A stretch of DNA of 64,000 nt from Liolophura sinensis (GCF_032854445.1 NC_088300.1:30363608-30427607); one strand, 5' to 3'; positions 1-11,060 are shown, counted from the first letter of the stretch. Numbers and translations are program-made. Notes: a model not told the origin generated them from the letters alone.

Positions 1-277
1 CTAGATGCTAGTAACAGTTAATTCACAGGTTATCACAATTCACAACTATCTGCAAAAACTCGACATGCGTTTTGTAGCATTTCAAACCTTATTGTAATGA
101 CACTTCTACAAAACAACAGATATTGACAACAACGCGGATCGACACTTCAATGAAACAAAGTCGGTGGAAGAAAAACCGTTTGGTCTCAGTGTTGGAGAGC
201 TTTGGCAATGAATTTTTTTCTACGCCATGCCCTTTAATTCAACTAAATCATGTGTATACAAAAATGTACTAATATTA

Positions 278-450
278 CTAATTAAACTTTGGTTCGACCT
301 CAAGAGACTTCTCTTGGACTTGGAACTGATTGATTGGATTTAACCGCTCTGTGAGAAAACCGATATTTTCCAGGGAAATCATCAGTAAATGTGTGATAAT
401 CTCTATCATAATCAGCCGGAAGCAGAGACACGCTTCCAGTTTGAATACTT
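278..450 (+). repeat. Partial extra copy of the inverted-repeat arm
   Basis: This stretch repeats, in the same orientation, the segment at about 700-870 of the adjacent left arm. Shared landmarks are the tract around GGTTCG, the GATTGGATTTA tract, the block CTGTGAGAAAACCGATATTT and the ATCTCTATCAT tract. The minus strand is open through 278-520 and gives a peptide that clearly resembles the minus-strand frame in the left arm at 694-987. I infer a partial tandem duplication inside the arm. No known protein family is recognised in the shared frame. Confidence 0.7.
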
Positions 451-1315
451 CGTACTTACTTTTTACGTTGAATGTTTTCCTAAGTAAGAGATCTAGTTCT
501 CGTTGATAAAGTTTAGACATTTATTCAGTGTTGTGTGTCTGAGGTTCTGATATAGTCATGACATATATTGACCAGAGTGTAAATCGACTATTACATGAGT
601 GTGAAACAAAGAAAACAAAACAAACAGAAAAGCAAACAGAAACAGTTACAACTTCTGCCAGTAAATACAATGTGTTAAACCCTGTATTTGATATTACTGG
701 CGTAGCTTTGGTTCGGCCTTATGAGGCGTTTCACAGACTTGGAACGGACTGATTGGATTTACCCGCTCTGTGAGAAAACCGATATTTTCTTGGGAAATCA
801 CCGGTAAAAGTGTAATTATCTCTATCATGACCAGCTCGAAGCATAAACACGTTTCCCTATCGAAGACTTCGGGGAGTTCACAGCGGTTAAAGCCCAAGGT
901 ATGGCGAATATCCTGATAAACAAGTTGTAAGTTAATACCACATTCAAAGCTGTCTGTGGAGACTCGGCACTTTGGCTTCAGTGGCAAACTCAGTCCTTGA
1001 TATACTTAGGCTTCCACGAACCAGCCGCTGGTAAAATCACACTGTAAATTACACTGTACACATTAGCCGACACACTATGACCCAATGAGATTCAGATGAT
1101 ATGATTTGTGCTCGATGTAAGCAGGTTGATCTTAAGAGCGATCACGTGCTTTGCATCTTAAGTTACGAACTCAGATACCATATCCGTGATACGGAAATAT
1201 TCCTTTTAGCTCTCCTAAATATAGTTACATGCTGCAGGGCAATATTCAAACATGGAATTGTGATGTTAAAATGAGGCCAAAAGACGTCACTCAGGGAACA
1301 GTTGCGTGAGATGAA
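450..1315 (+). repeat. Left arm of a large inverted repeat
   Basis: Read as the reverse complement, this segment aligns with 3995-4760 over most of its length, with point differences and small indels. Matching landmarks include the AC-rich tract near 600-650, the TTGGTTCG tract near 710, the CTGTGAGAAAACCGATATTT block near 770, the block around TACACTGTACACATTAGCCG near 1045, and CTAAATATAGTTACATGCTG near 1214. The two arms enclose about 2.7 kb. The structure suggests a foldback-type element or an inverted duplication. No transposase was seen between the arms, so the class is open. Confidence 0.75.
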
Positions 1316-2189
1316 GTATCAAGGCTGTAATTACAGTTTAGGAATGCCCTCTTAAATGACTTGATTCACAGACAGCTTCGGGTCTATGACTACAATCGGC
1401 TAGAGAATCTATTCTCCCGAAAATTAGCAGTCACTTTATTTCTTTTCTTAGGTGGGCCATTACAAAACACTCAAGAAAAATATGACAATTATATTAAAGC
1501 AACTAAATTTCATACATATAACAGGTAGTGGTTTATTCAGCTATAAACATGTCTCAACGCTGTGTCGAATTATTCACAAAATAGTGTAAATTTACGAGGT
1601 AAATGGGAAAAGAGCAATAATTATTTTATTTTTCACATTAGCTTGCTTGAAAGTTTCAAATGTCCATATTCAGAGACATATTCCAAAGATATTTCTTCCA
1701 AAGTTTGAACTTTCCTGACTACATCCAAATTCTAGACAGCTGTGTGTTACAGGATACCGCTTTTTTAGTTTTATATAAATTATTACCTTTAAATAATAAT
1801 TCAAGGGAGATGATTTTCATTTGTTTAATCAATCCTTGTATATAGAACGGTAATTGTGCCCTTCATTTATCGCATAACAGTAAAGTTATGTGCTTTTCCT
1901 GACTTTCTCCGATTTCTAACAAATTTCACCCTCACAAAATGTTAACCGGTCATGGACATACCGGAATGGCCGCTGTCAGGGAGTGTATAAGAATGGATTG
2001 TTTATACTTTGTCTGGATCATCTGTTGCAATTTAAAAAATTTTCGTCCTTTTCATCAGTTGTATTACAAATATATAGACACAAACTTTAATTAAAATCAA
2101 GCAACTGTTCGATACAATCTTATGGAGTGTTTTTTTTACGAGTTCTAAGGCTTTCAAAAGTACTTTCCCAAAAGAGGTGTGTTTTTGCA
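1316..2189. other. Spacer inside the inverted repeat, nothing assigned
   Basis: AT-rich sequence with only short chance frames, for example a 61-codon frame at 1660-1845. No repeat family, domain or RNA gene was recognised. Confidence 0.5.
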
Positions 2190-2460
2190 GATTTGAGAAA
2201 TCTAGGCGTCAAACCGACATTCGTAATCTAGCCATCAACCAAATCATATTAAAAATCGCAAAGCCTATTACATAAAAAACGTTCAACACAAAATACAAAA
2301 GGACTAAAACATGTTTTAAAGTACAAAATTAACACGGATTCATACAAAGAAAAGGAATGTTCTATGGAACTGAATGAAATTAGTGCCCAAATCGTGTACC
2401 AATGCCAGTTTATAAGCTGTCGATAATCAATATGTGTATCTCAGTTGCGCTTTGACTCAA
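2190..2460 (+). repeat. Diverged fragment of dispersed family C
   Basis: Resembles the segments at 48517-49100 and 63265-63560. Shared landmarks, in order, are CCGACATTCGTAATC, an AATCGCAAG-like tract, a CAAAACGTTCAAC-like tract and a closing CTCAGTTGCGCTTTGA tract. It is clearly older and more diverged than the other two copies. Confidence 0.5.
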
Positions 2461-2529
2461 TACGGTGAGTATACTGCCCCTAAGAGGGACACGGAAATTA
2501 TGGAATTTCAGTCCATATTTACCCACAAG

Positions 2530-2800
2530 AGAATTATACATGGCTTTACGACCACACGCAATTTTAACGCAAACTGCAGTCCACCTTTAACTACTAGTTT
2601 TCCGTTATAAGATACGACTCTACAAAACAAAGCTCCTAGGTTTCTGTCACAGCTTCATGGTGTTAGTTTAAGCCTCCGGGACTACAGAAGACTTTTAGTA
2701 ATATCAGAGTCTACAAGGATTCAAGGCTTGAATCACGTTTGATCCTAGCTCGGGACAGCGTCATTGTGCCAACGACGATTTATGTTGCCTTAAAGCTTCG
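2530..2800 (-). repeat. Dispersed repeat family D, inverted copy
   Basis: The reverse complement aligns with 10290-10530. Shared tracts, in order, are AATCGTCGTTGGCACA, AGGATCAAACGTG, a TGTAGACTCTGA-like tract, CATGAAGCTGTGA, CTTTGTTTTGTA, GGTGGACTG and GCGTTAAAAT. No coding potential was seen in either copy. Confidence 0.7.
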
Positions 2801-3270
2801 ATAAAGCTGTCCGTAAGGAGTTATGTTACAAATGTAACTCAAGCTGTAAATGTGCCCACTGTATCAGGGTTAAAACAGATTTCAGCTATGAACAGTCGCC
2901 TAGAACATTCCTGGCGTCTTCGCATCATCATTGAAAACTGTTGACAGCTACTCTCTGCATGATTCCTTCCTAATTCCGTACTTTATATACGTTTTACCTC
3001 TTCCGTGGTTTGTCTTACACGTCGAAAAAACTGAAACCTCGCAAGATCTATAAAATGCTCGTAGTGTAATAATTTTCGTCATAAGCAATAAAATAATAGG
3101 TCGAACAAAAGCAATAAAGGTATTTTCTGGAACTTAGCAGATTATTATATTTACTCGCATAGCATAACACTGATAATTTATGTCCTATCAATACTGCTGA
3201 TTTGAAAGATCGGATTGTCTTTGAAACAAAAGCAGACATTTACCTGTGTAAAACAGGTAGTGTATTTTAG

Positions 3271-3512
3271 GAGTGAGTGAATGCTTGGGATTTAACGTCG
3301 TACTTAACAATTTTTCAGTCATATGGCGACGAAGGAATCCTTAAAGTGCATGTGATGTGCCTCCTTGCTGCAGGGCGGATTTCCACCGCTCTTTTATCTA
3401 GTGCTGCTTCACTGAGACACCTTACCGAAGACAAGTAAGCCGCCCCGCCCGAGCCATTATACTGATACGGGTCAATCAGTCGTTGCACTTTCCCCTTCAT
3501 GCTTAACGCCAT
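3271..3512 (-). mobile_element. tRNA-related SINE, family B, 5'-truncated
   Basis: This reads as the reverse complement of the SINE type also seen at 32590-32890 and 60640-60905. Its 3' end is the motif TTAAGTACGACGTTAAA, and the body carries CTTACTTGTCTTCGGTAAG, the CCGTATCAGTATAAT tract and GGTGGAAATCCGCCCTGCAG. The tRNA-like head is missing. The same tail motif ends the full-length copy at 41325-41700. Confidence 0.75.
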
Positions 3513-3994
3513 GTGAAGAAGTTACATGTATTTTAGGGGAAGACGTACTATAGGTATAAGCATCGAATAACATGGAAACTGAATCTAAATCGGCAGTATT
3601 ATTCAAAAATAAGATTGAAATTCGATCATTATTTCCTCAACTTTCTTAAAACATATATTTGAACACATTCATGTAGAAGTCATGATAAACTTATTCCAAA
3701 ACTGTTATTCTATGTATACTGTGATATCCGGTCTGACCATGATTGTCATGATTATCACCGGACGTTATCATCACTCTACCAGCAATATGGTCCATAATTT
3801 TTGTAAGAAATGTAAATCCGAATAAATCTGTGTACTGAGCAAAAGCCCGCTTCAGTGAAGAAATAAGTAGAGCGTTACCGCCTTGCAGGCAACTGGATTT
3901 TCTCGGCGCATGTAAGCACAGCATTGATGCTATCTGTGGTTCGAGTCATTGGAGAATATACTCCTGAACTGTTGAGTTAACTGTTGTTACCTTT

Positions 3995-4760
3995 TCATTC
4001 ATCTCACACGATTCTCTCACTCTCTTGTGTGATCTATTTGTAATATCACCACTCCATGACCAAATATTGCCTTGCAGCATGTAACTATGTTTAGGAGAGC
4101 TGACAGGAATATGTCCATATCACGGGATCTTAGCTCCTAAGTTAAGCTGTGCTCTTGAGATTTACCCGTTTTCACCGTGTACAAATCATATCATCTGAAT
4201 CTCATTGGGTTATAGTGTGTCGGCTAATGTGTACAGTGTAATTTACAGTGTGATATTACCAGCGGCTGTTTCGAGGAAGCCTAAGTATATTAAGGATTGA
4301 GTTTGCCACTGGAGCCAAGGCGCCGAGCCTCCACAGACAACTTTGAATGTGGTATTAACTTACATCTTGTCTATCAGGATATTCGCCTTACCTTGGGCTT
4401 TAACCTCAACCTAGCTGTGAACTCCCCAAAGTATTTGAAAGGAAAACGTGTTTCTGCTTCGAGCAAGTCGTAATGGAGATAATTACACTTTTACCGGTGA
4501 TTTCCCAAGAAAATATCGGTTTTCTCATAGAGTGGGTAAATCCAATCGGTCAGTACCAAGTCTCTTGAGGTCGAACCAAAGCTAAGCTGGTAATATCAAA
4601 TGCATTTTGGGAGAACATAATCTTTAAGATAGGACAGGCTTCAGTAAAATGTGTTTATTTGCAGAAGTTTTAAATGTTGTTGTTGTTTTTTCTGTTAGTT
4701 TTCTTTCTTTTTTTTACACAAATTGGTTAGGAAAACATTCAAGTTAAAAAGTAAGTATGA
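3995..4760 (-). repeat. Right arm of the large inverted repeat
   Basis: Reverse-complement partner of 450-1315. Around 4435-4567 the plus strand stays open and its translation matches the minus-strand frame of the left arm. A small insertion of about 8 nt near 4405 relative to the left arm breaks the longer frame. The outer end was later hit by a small SINE fragment at 4761-4822, whose 15-bp duplication lies in the arm sequence. Confidence 0.75.
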
Positions 4761-4822
4761 ATGAATGAATGAATGATTATGGCTTAACGCCACATCGGCA
4801 ATATTTCAGCCATACCGTGGCG
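4761..4822 (-). mobile_element. Minimal SINE insertion (family D) with 15-bp TSD
   Basis: A 62-bp insertion flanked by perfect direct repeats of AAAAAGTAAGTATGA at 4746-4760 and 4823-4837. On the minus strand it reads from CGCCACGG through TGGCGTTAAGCC to an (ATTC)n tail. A second copy at 20663-20720 starts at the same point and has its own TSD. The duplication and the simple-repeat tail are the marks of target-primed reverse transcription. Confidence 0.8.
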
Positions 4823-4999
4823 AAAAAGTAAGTATGAGGGTACACGAAATAGTCTCATGATCAACATGCCCCTTACGTAATTTTATATTTCTCACCGCTG
4901 GCTTCTGGGTTGTTCAGCTGTTCAGTTAGTGTGGGTGTAAGTCATATTTTTCGCAACATTTGGATATTTCAGATTTACTCATTACTCTCTGTTTCAGAA

Positions 5000-6004
5000 A
5001 CACGTTTTCTATTTAATTGTGATCGTAGAGTATTTACATAGATAGATAGATATATAGCCATTGTACCAGGTGAGCGCATCATAGAATTTAGGACGGCAGT
5101 TTGCTAACAATGACCTCAAGGTGAACTGTTCCCTAAGACCGTCTGTTCAGAAACTAAAGTCACCAATGTTCAATCCCAAAAGTTCAAATCAGGCTTCACT
5201 AGCAGACAAGTCTTTAAGCTAAAAAGTTCTGCTCTAAAAAAGCAATGTCATGAATAGACTGCGACATATGAGTTAACTACGCTATTTGCTCCAGGAGTTT
5301 TGCGCTGTGATGTGAGTGTCACGAAGTATAACTCTTCATTTTCCTGCACAGATTTGATCTGTTTATGGTCAGGTGTTATTGAGCTGGCGGATTGTCGGTT
5401 TAACATGATCAACATGACAACAGAGTGTGACCCTGGCAACCGCAGGCGACTTTGTTTAACGATTTTCCGCCAAGATTTTACGTGACTAATGCAAACGCGT
5501 GAGCATCAAGAACAGCGGCCTATCCTTACTTGTTAACTACTTCTTCAAAATTGTCAGCTGTAAAGACTGAAACCTGTCAGTTGATGATGGAGCGTGTCGC
5601 CCTAAGAGCTTATTAGTAACTGACTCTTTGTCAAAGTCTCTCAAATCTTGTTTAATATTAACAGTAAGCTATTATACCTTAACATTTCACGATGCATCCA
5701 CCTTCCCGCGATAACAGTTACGTCAGACCAACCACAAAAATGCAAGTCGAGTGGGCGTTATGCCTGGTACTTCACATGTCGCATGTATCAATACACGAGG
5801 ATTGACTGAATGCACAGGTCAAATGAACTCACGGCATGCTCCGTGGGCACCACGATAATAAACATTTATAACCCAATAATCCAAACACAACTATTACAAT
5901 TAAAAATGGAAAGCGGTTTACTTGTCGCGTTGCAGCTTTTGAAAAAGCACCCACATCAAGATGATGCGAGTATAGTCACGGATTTGATTTGTAGGTGATC
6001 TTTC
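5000..6004. other. Unassigned stretch
   Basis: No repeat family recognised. An open plus-strand frame at 5300-5485 is preceded by a possible acceptor (TCCAG near 5293) and its peptide has several cysteines. It matches no family that I recognise and is too short to call an exon. A short GATA run lies near 5038-5056. Confidence 0.35.
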
Positions 6005-6130
6005 TGCACTGTAGTCTATTTCTTTTAGCCAGTCGCCTATATTCGGCTGTCTGTAAAATCATACTCGCTACCAAAATTGCCATTAGTCAGTGACACATTA
6101 CAACCCAAGCTCTACACGCTGACATGTTGA
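6005..6130 (+). repeat. Dispersed repeat shared with 54300-54425
   Basis: The segment containing GTAGTCTATTTCTTTTAGCC, the CGGCTGTCTGTAAAATCA tract, a GCTACCAA tract and TTAGTCAGTGACAC aligns with the reverse complement of 54300-54425. About 350 bp downstream, the motif CAGGGTTTACAGTTAAGTCG near 6497 recurs near 54099 in the same orientation. Both loci may hold rearranged copies of one element. Confidence 0.6.
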
Positions 6131-6545
6131 AAGTCCATATTACTATAGAGAAAATACAATTAGAATACCTTTTCTAATTCATAATGTTAAACACCACCAG
6201 CTTAGTTTCGACACAAAGACCTTGTTGCCTCCTGTGACGTCAAAAGCAAGTTGCATGCTAGGCAATGGGAGTGGAGAGTAATTTGTTTTACAATGGCTGC
6301 ACCAGCAAAGGTCTAGAGCAAACTCCACCAACACTACTGTCTCTGCGAACAGACTACATGGCTTTAATTTCCTAACATCCATCTCTAAATCCATACGGCC
6401 TTGAGATCATATACAAGAGATAAAACAAAATTCATTTATTAAGGTCATATTATGCTAAAACGTGTAAACAATTTCAAATATGTCAGCGTCAGTTACAGGG
6501 TTTACAGTTAAGTCGGTAGGAGTTTAGGTTTAGGTTCTAATATAA

Positions 6546-6665
6546 TTATTCATTTATTTATTTATTTATTTATTTATTTGATTGGTGCATTACGCCGTAC
6601 TCAAGAATACTTCACTTATACGACAGCGCCAAGCATTATGGTGGGCGGAAACCCACGACCATCCG
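6546..6665 (-). mobile_element. SINE family A, 3' fragment
   Basis: Starts with an (ATTT)n run and TTGATTGG. It then has the conserved 3' body read in reverse (CGTACTCAAGAATA, TTCACTTATACGAC, GGAAACCCACGACCATCCGC). It stops before the tRNA-like head. Confidence 0.85.
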
Positions 6666-7790
6666 CCCATTGAGTAAACAAGGTTTTGCAAGTCGTTGTG
6701 CTCTTTGCGCCCTAAAAAAAGAGCGGTTTTCAAAGAAGAATCTGTTATCCCATGAGTTATGTCACAACATCACTTTGTTGTTTGTTTTCACTCACCAGAG
6801 TTACCACACCTGTTTTTTTTTTTTTGCCTGCATAGAGTAGAGCAGAGCCCTAGCTAGCGTTTTATCGAGTGGCGTTCCGCCATGCCTCTCGGAATGTCCG
6901 CCATCCCTCTGTGAAACTGCAATACCTAGCGCCATGCCTAAAAATGTCATTTGTAAAGTGTTTTTTTTTCAGTATTTTTAATTTTCTGTCGAATAAAACA
7001 ACGCTATGCACTATAATTCCATTGTACATACGTGTAGTTATTTTTCGCCTCCAATTCCCGAGAGTTACTTCCAAATCGGAAACCCGTTAGTTAAGACACC
7101 TTGAGTGCCTGAGGCATGGTTTCCGAAGTTTCGGAGTTGGCTGGCTGCGCAAATGTCTGCGCAAACGCTCAAATTTTGTGACCTTGTCAAGCCATTGCTT
7201 ACTAAATCGTAAATTACGCGTGTAGCACTTAGAATGGCGATGCATTGAGTTGCCACAGTAGCATGCAGAGTTCAGCATGCCTATGTGGGAAGTGTCAGTC
7301 CATCCTAGAACAGTGTTTTGAAGGCAGGATGATTTCCCCATATAAAATTTCAGTTTAGCCTCCAAAGACAATATTTTAGCCTTTTAATTGGCTCTGCAAA
7401 CAGGTGTTTTCAGGTGAAAGTTTGTCAAATATGTCAGTGCGCTGACTTTTAGTGCAGCTTACTACTGAGTCTCAGATTACCGTTAAACCTTACACGATTT
7501 TGATGTAGGAAATTCTTTTCAGTATAGCCACAGTGCATGACCCGTGATAAGCTGTTTTCTTTCTGTTAGGGAAATTTTTGCTGCTTTAGAGGGATCGCGA
7601 ACCAGATTTATTTTAAAAAGTAACTGATCTTGTTTCCTTTCAACTGAAGAAAGTTGAACACAGAAGGTAGTGAAAATAAATCTTGGGAGGCTGGAGTGAT
7701 AATATATGAAAGATTTTGTTGTCACAGCAACTACTGAAAGGGTGGGCTTCAAAAATCAGTTTCAATTAACATTTTATTTATCCTCTAAGA
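6666..7790. other. Unassigned stretch
   Basis: Several frames of 60-94 codons overlap on both strands (6862-7371 and 7519-7752). They contradict each other and show no domain, so they look like chance frames. A run of about a dozen T lies near 6815. No RNA gene or repeat was recognised. Confidence 0.4.
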
Positions 7791-7794
7791 AATT

Positions 7795-7990
7795 TGACTG
7801 ACTGACTGATTGCTGTTTTACGCCACACTCAGGATTATTTCACTCCTGGGTGGGTCAATATTGTCAGGAGGGTGGAGGTAACCCCCGGGGTAGACCACCG
7901 ATCATTGGCAAGTCACTGACAACTTCTCCACTTGTCTTACAGCAGTCCCGTTTGCACAGTTCTACAAGTGTCGTTCTCGCCACAAAACCC
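7795..7990 (-). mobile_element. Degenerate SINE, family C type
   Basis: A (TGAC)n-like run, then TGTTTTACGCCACACTCAGG and a body with GGTGGGTCAATATTG, ACCCCCGGGGTA and GACCACCGATC. The opening resembles the reversed 3' end of SINE A, but the body differs. Related, more diverged pieces occur at 12885-13140, 17325-17440 and 60335-60440. The family assignment is tentative. Confidence 0.5.
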
Positions 7991-9802
7991 CTTGAAATTA
8001 AGCACTAAAATGCCTGCGGTGGAATGAGAAAATTCCCCGCCGTGTTGACCCCGGAATTATGGTCACATATCATATCTATCGAATCGGGTGCAGCAGCAAG
8101 CTTTGCATTTAAGGATCTCATTTGACTATGAGGATTACAAAGCTTACTAATAGCATATTTTAGGCCGCTTAATTTTTCCTGATGTTAGATGTAAAACCAC
8201 CCTTTTGACGCGACGAAAGCATTTCCGGCAATGCAAGTTTTCCGGCGGACGGGGGCCGCAGGCCACCGGACACCCAACTTTTTTGGCTGGGCCGCTCTTC
8301 CCGCTTGCCTTTACCAAATCCTAGCTAGGGGTCAGTATGGAAATGGTAAACAATGGATCTACCGATTCAGATCAATTCGTCTTTTCGCTAATTCATCATT
8401 GGTTATTCAGCTATGAAGAGCATTGCACAATGAAACAGAATATAACGTCAAACGTAAAATAGTTCGGGAAATTAGACAAAATGAACTTGATGGTCATTCA
8501 AAATAATTAACATGTGGAGGTGGGAGCCCATGGGAAATGATTATCGTGTCTCTAATTGTTAAATGAAATCAGACAGGATACACCATTCTATCTGATTTTT
8601 GGTATCGTAAAACTTTCGCTGTATTTGCTTACAACTCTTCCTCAAGCAGAAATTATTTAATAGATGTCCACGTTGATCTGGTCTGAATGTAGAATTGAAA
8701 CATGAAAATCATGGATGTATGTATCTATGTATAAAGGCTTTCCGGTCCTATGAAAACATAAAAGATGTTTGCTTAAAGCTATAATATGAAAGAAGAAAAA
8801 ATGTCAAAACCAAGTGTATTTGATTTTTGCTTAGTTTTGTCCTTTGACAAGGGGTTATGTCTGCAGGGATAGACACGAGGCAAATTTATTTAATAAGCGG
8901 AGAGGTTTTTTCTTCATGTAATATGTTTCATGCATAACCACATGAAGGGTAAGAGCAACAGAACACATATATGCCTAGTTAGTTGCAAAGCGGTATAAAT
9001 TTTTAAAAACGAAAGACATTTTTCACTTTGTTCAACTGGAAATTTAATTAAGATGAAAGATTACAGTTGGCTATCAAAACAGAAGGAGAAACGCCACGTT
9101 TACATCGCGGGAAGCAGTCAGATTTCTTATTTCACAACCTTCAGTGTTTCCATTAATCATGTAATAGAAAAGTCAAATGTAATCTGTTGTAATGTTTTTC
9201 TTTGCATCACACTGATAATAACCTATGTTCAATTCTAAGATACAGTTTGAACTTTCAAAATCAACAGCATTTGATGGGCCAAAATTGGTCCAGGCAATCA
9301 GTTCAGGAAAATGTTCTGTTTTCTGTGTATCAACCGATACTTTGCGGTAGGCCTTTATCCAAATAATACCTTTCGGTATATCTGTGGCACATACTGTTAT
9401 CTTGGTTATGGTAAACATTTTTAAAATACTATGGGAGTTCTTCAAGTCATACCATATGTTTTAGTTTGATACAAATTAATACAGACATAACAAAAGGACC
9501 AACTTCACAAGGTATTTGTAAGTCTACTAATCGAAACCATACTTTTCGAAAGGCAGACACTCTACAGATTAGGCCAGACATGTTGCTGACTTTTTACTGC
9601 CAGTATTACAGCTTGACGAGATCACACAAGACAACACGGCTAACGCCCTTCATTTGGCTGGTGCGCTAACATCTCGGCCAGAAATCATGTTGCAATTTGT
9701 CTCATTTCAACACCATTCTCTAAAAATACATTATTTTCAAGACATCATACCACATGGTGAGCAACTGTGAAAAATGGGTTGAGAAATACAGATCAACAAA
9801 AG
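7991..9802. other. Unassigned stretch
   Basis: Only short frames of 90 codons or fewer on both strands. No conserved domain, tandem repeat or recognised SINE. Confidence 0.4.
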
Positions 9803-9816
9803 CAAATGTAAGCAAT

Positions 9817-10068
9817 CTATTTATTCATTTACTTGATTGGAATGAATGAATGAATCATTATGGCTTGACGCCACTTCGTACTTCAATGGGGTTATGGTGG
9901 GAGGAATCCGGGCAGAGCCAGGGGGAAACCGACGACCATCCGCTGCTTTTAGGCAGGCCTTTCCTCGTACGGCCAGAGAGGAAACCAGCAGGGCTTGAAT
10001 TCAGAGCGATCGCATTGGTGGAAGGCATCTGGGCCAATACGCCGTGCTGACACACTAACCATCTGGGT
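9817..10068 (-). mobile_element. Composite SINE A insertion with 14-bp TSD
   Basis: Flanked by perfect copies of CAAATGTAAGCAAT at 9803-9816 and 10069-10082. The outer parts are SINE A (ATTTACTTGATTGG at one end; GGGGAAACCGACGACCATCC, CCAGAGAGGAAACCAGC and a head-like CACTAACCATCTGGG at the other). In place of the usual SINE A 3' interior there is an (AATG)n block followed by CATTATGGCTTGACGCCACT, which is the signature of the small SINE at 4761 and 20663. The inserted unit is therefore a chimera or carries a nested fragment. Confidence 0.8.
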
Positions 10069-10289
10069 CAAATGTAAGCAATTCGCATTTCTCCGGCAGA
10101 CTGTTCATAATCCCATTTCTGTAATTCAAAGGCTGTTGTGGCTGTTATGTGCAATGGGATATATTATGTTGTACCTGTTGCTCTGACATGCCATGTCTGA
10201 AGGTCATGAGGACGCTTGAAAAGCCTGAGCAACATCAACCCAATCCTAGCCAGAGGGAAATTGACTTTTCTTCTGTCGTGTCTTTAGTG

Positions 10290-10530
10290 TAACAGACAAA
10301 TCGTCGTTGGCACAGAGACGCTGTACCGATCGAGGATCAAACGTGGTTCTATCCTTGGATCTGTGTGGACTCTGAATATGCTAAACGCTTCTGTAGCCCT
10401 GTGGCGTAAACTGACACGATGAAGCTGTGATGTTAGGGACCTGAACGCTTTGTTTTGTACCGTTATATCTAATAATGAAAATCTACTTGTTATAGGTGGA
10501 CTGTAGTCGGCGTTAAAATCGCATTGTGGT
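10290..10530 (+). repeat. Dispersed repeat family D, direct copy
   Basis: Partner of 2530-2800 in opposite orientation (see that entry for shared tracts). The downstream frame at 10526-10732 (68 codons) has no recognisable domain and probably belongs to the repeat or is chance. Confidence 0.7.
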
Positions 10531-10789
10531 AAGAAAATATGACCAATACAGCAAATCCGGAAGTCTGTCCCGGGAAACGAGTCCTACTGAGATTATATTA
10601 AAAGAACGCGGCTATCTGCTCCACTCTGTGAAGAATATTTGGGGGAAAATACGTTTGAAAACCGTCACACTCTCAAAACTAAAAAGACATGAACAGATTT
10701 CAGCGAGAGTTTTCGTGTATGTTGTGAGGTAAAGAGCATGTACACGTAATCAACGGTATTTAAATTAAGAAATAGATAAAAAAAAAATA

Positions 10790-10943
10790 CGCGGCCGTAC
10801 GAGGCAAGTTCTGCAGCAACCTGCGAATGGTCGTGGATTTCATCGGGATCTGTACAAATTCATGCCACCATGATGCTTGCCGCCGTCCGCCGACGTAGAA
10901 GTGAAATAAGTGCGTCGTAAAACACCAATCAAATAAATAAATA
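10790..10943 (+). mobile_element. SINE family A, 5'-truncated
   Basis: Contains GCAGCAACCTGCGAATGGTC, a diverged GCCACCATGATGCTTGCCGC tract and the AAACACCAATCAAATAAATA tail. It is more diverged than most copies in the window, with changes across the body, and has no tRNA-like head. Confidence 0.8.
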
Positions 10944-11034
10944 CACCGCAATAGATGACCTAGTCAGAACACTAAACACCAGATTTAAAATGTCTCTGAG
11001 TCTGGTTAGTCTACATTCGAGTACGTTGAGGGAA

Positions 11035-11060
11035 GGGGGGATGGGGGGGGGGGGGGGGGG
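11035..11060. repeat. G-rich homopolymer run
   Basis: A run of G6, then AT, then 18 consecutive G residues (11043-11060), preceded by GAGGGAA. It could form G-quadruplex structures, and its exact length is likely to be unstable or mis-sequenced. Confidence 0.9.

Noticed and set aside
5300-5485. Cysteine-containing frame with a possible acceptor site upstream, considered as an exon
   Set aside because: Too short, no family recognised and no partner exon in phase nearby.
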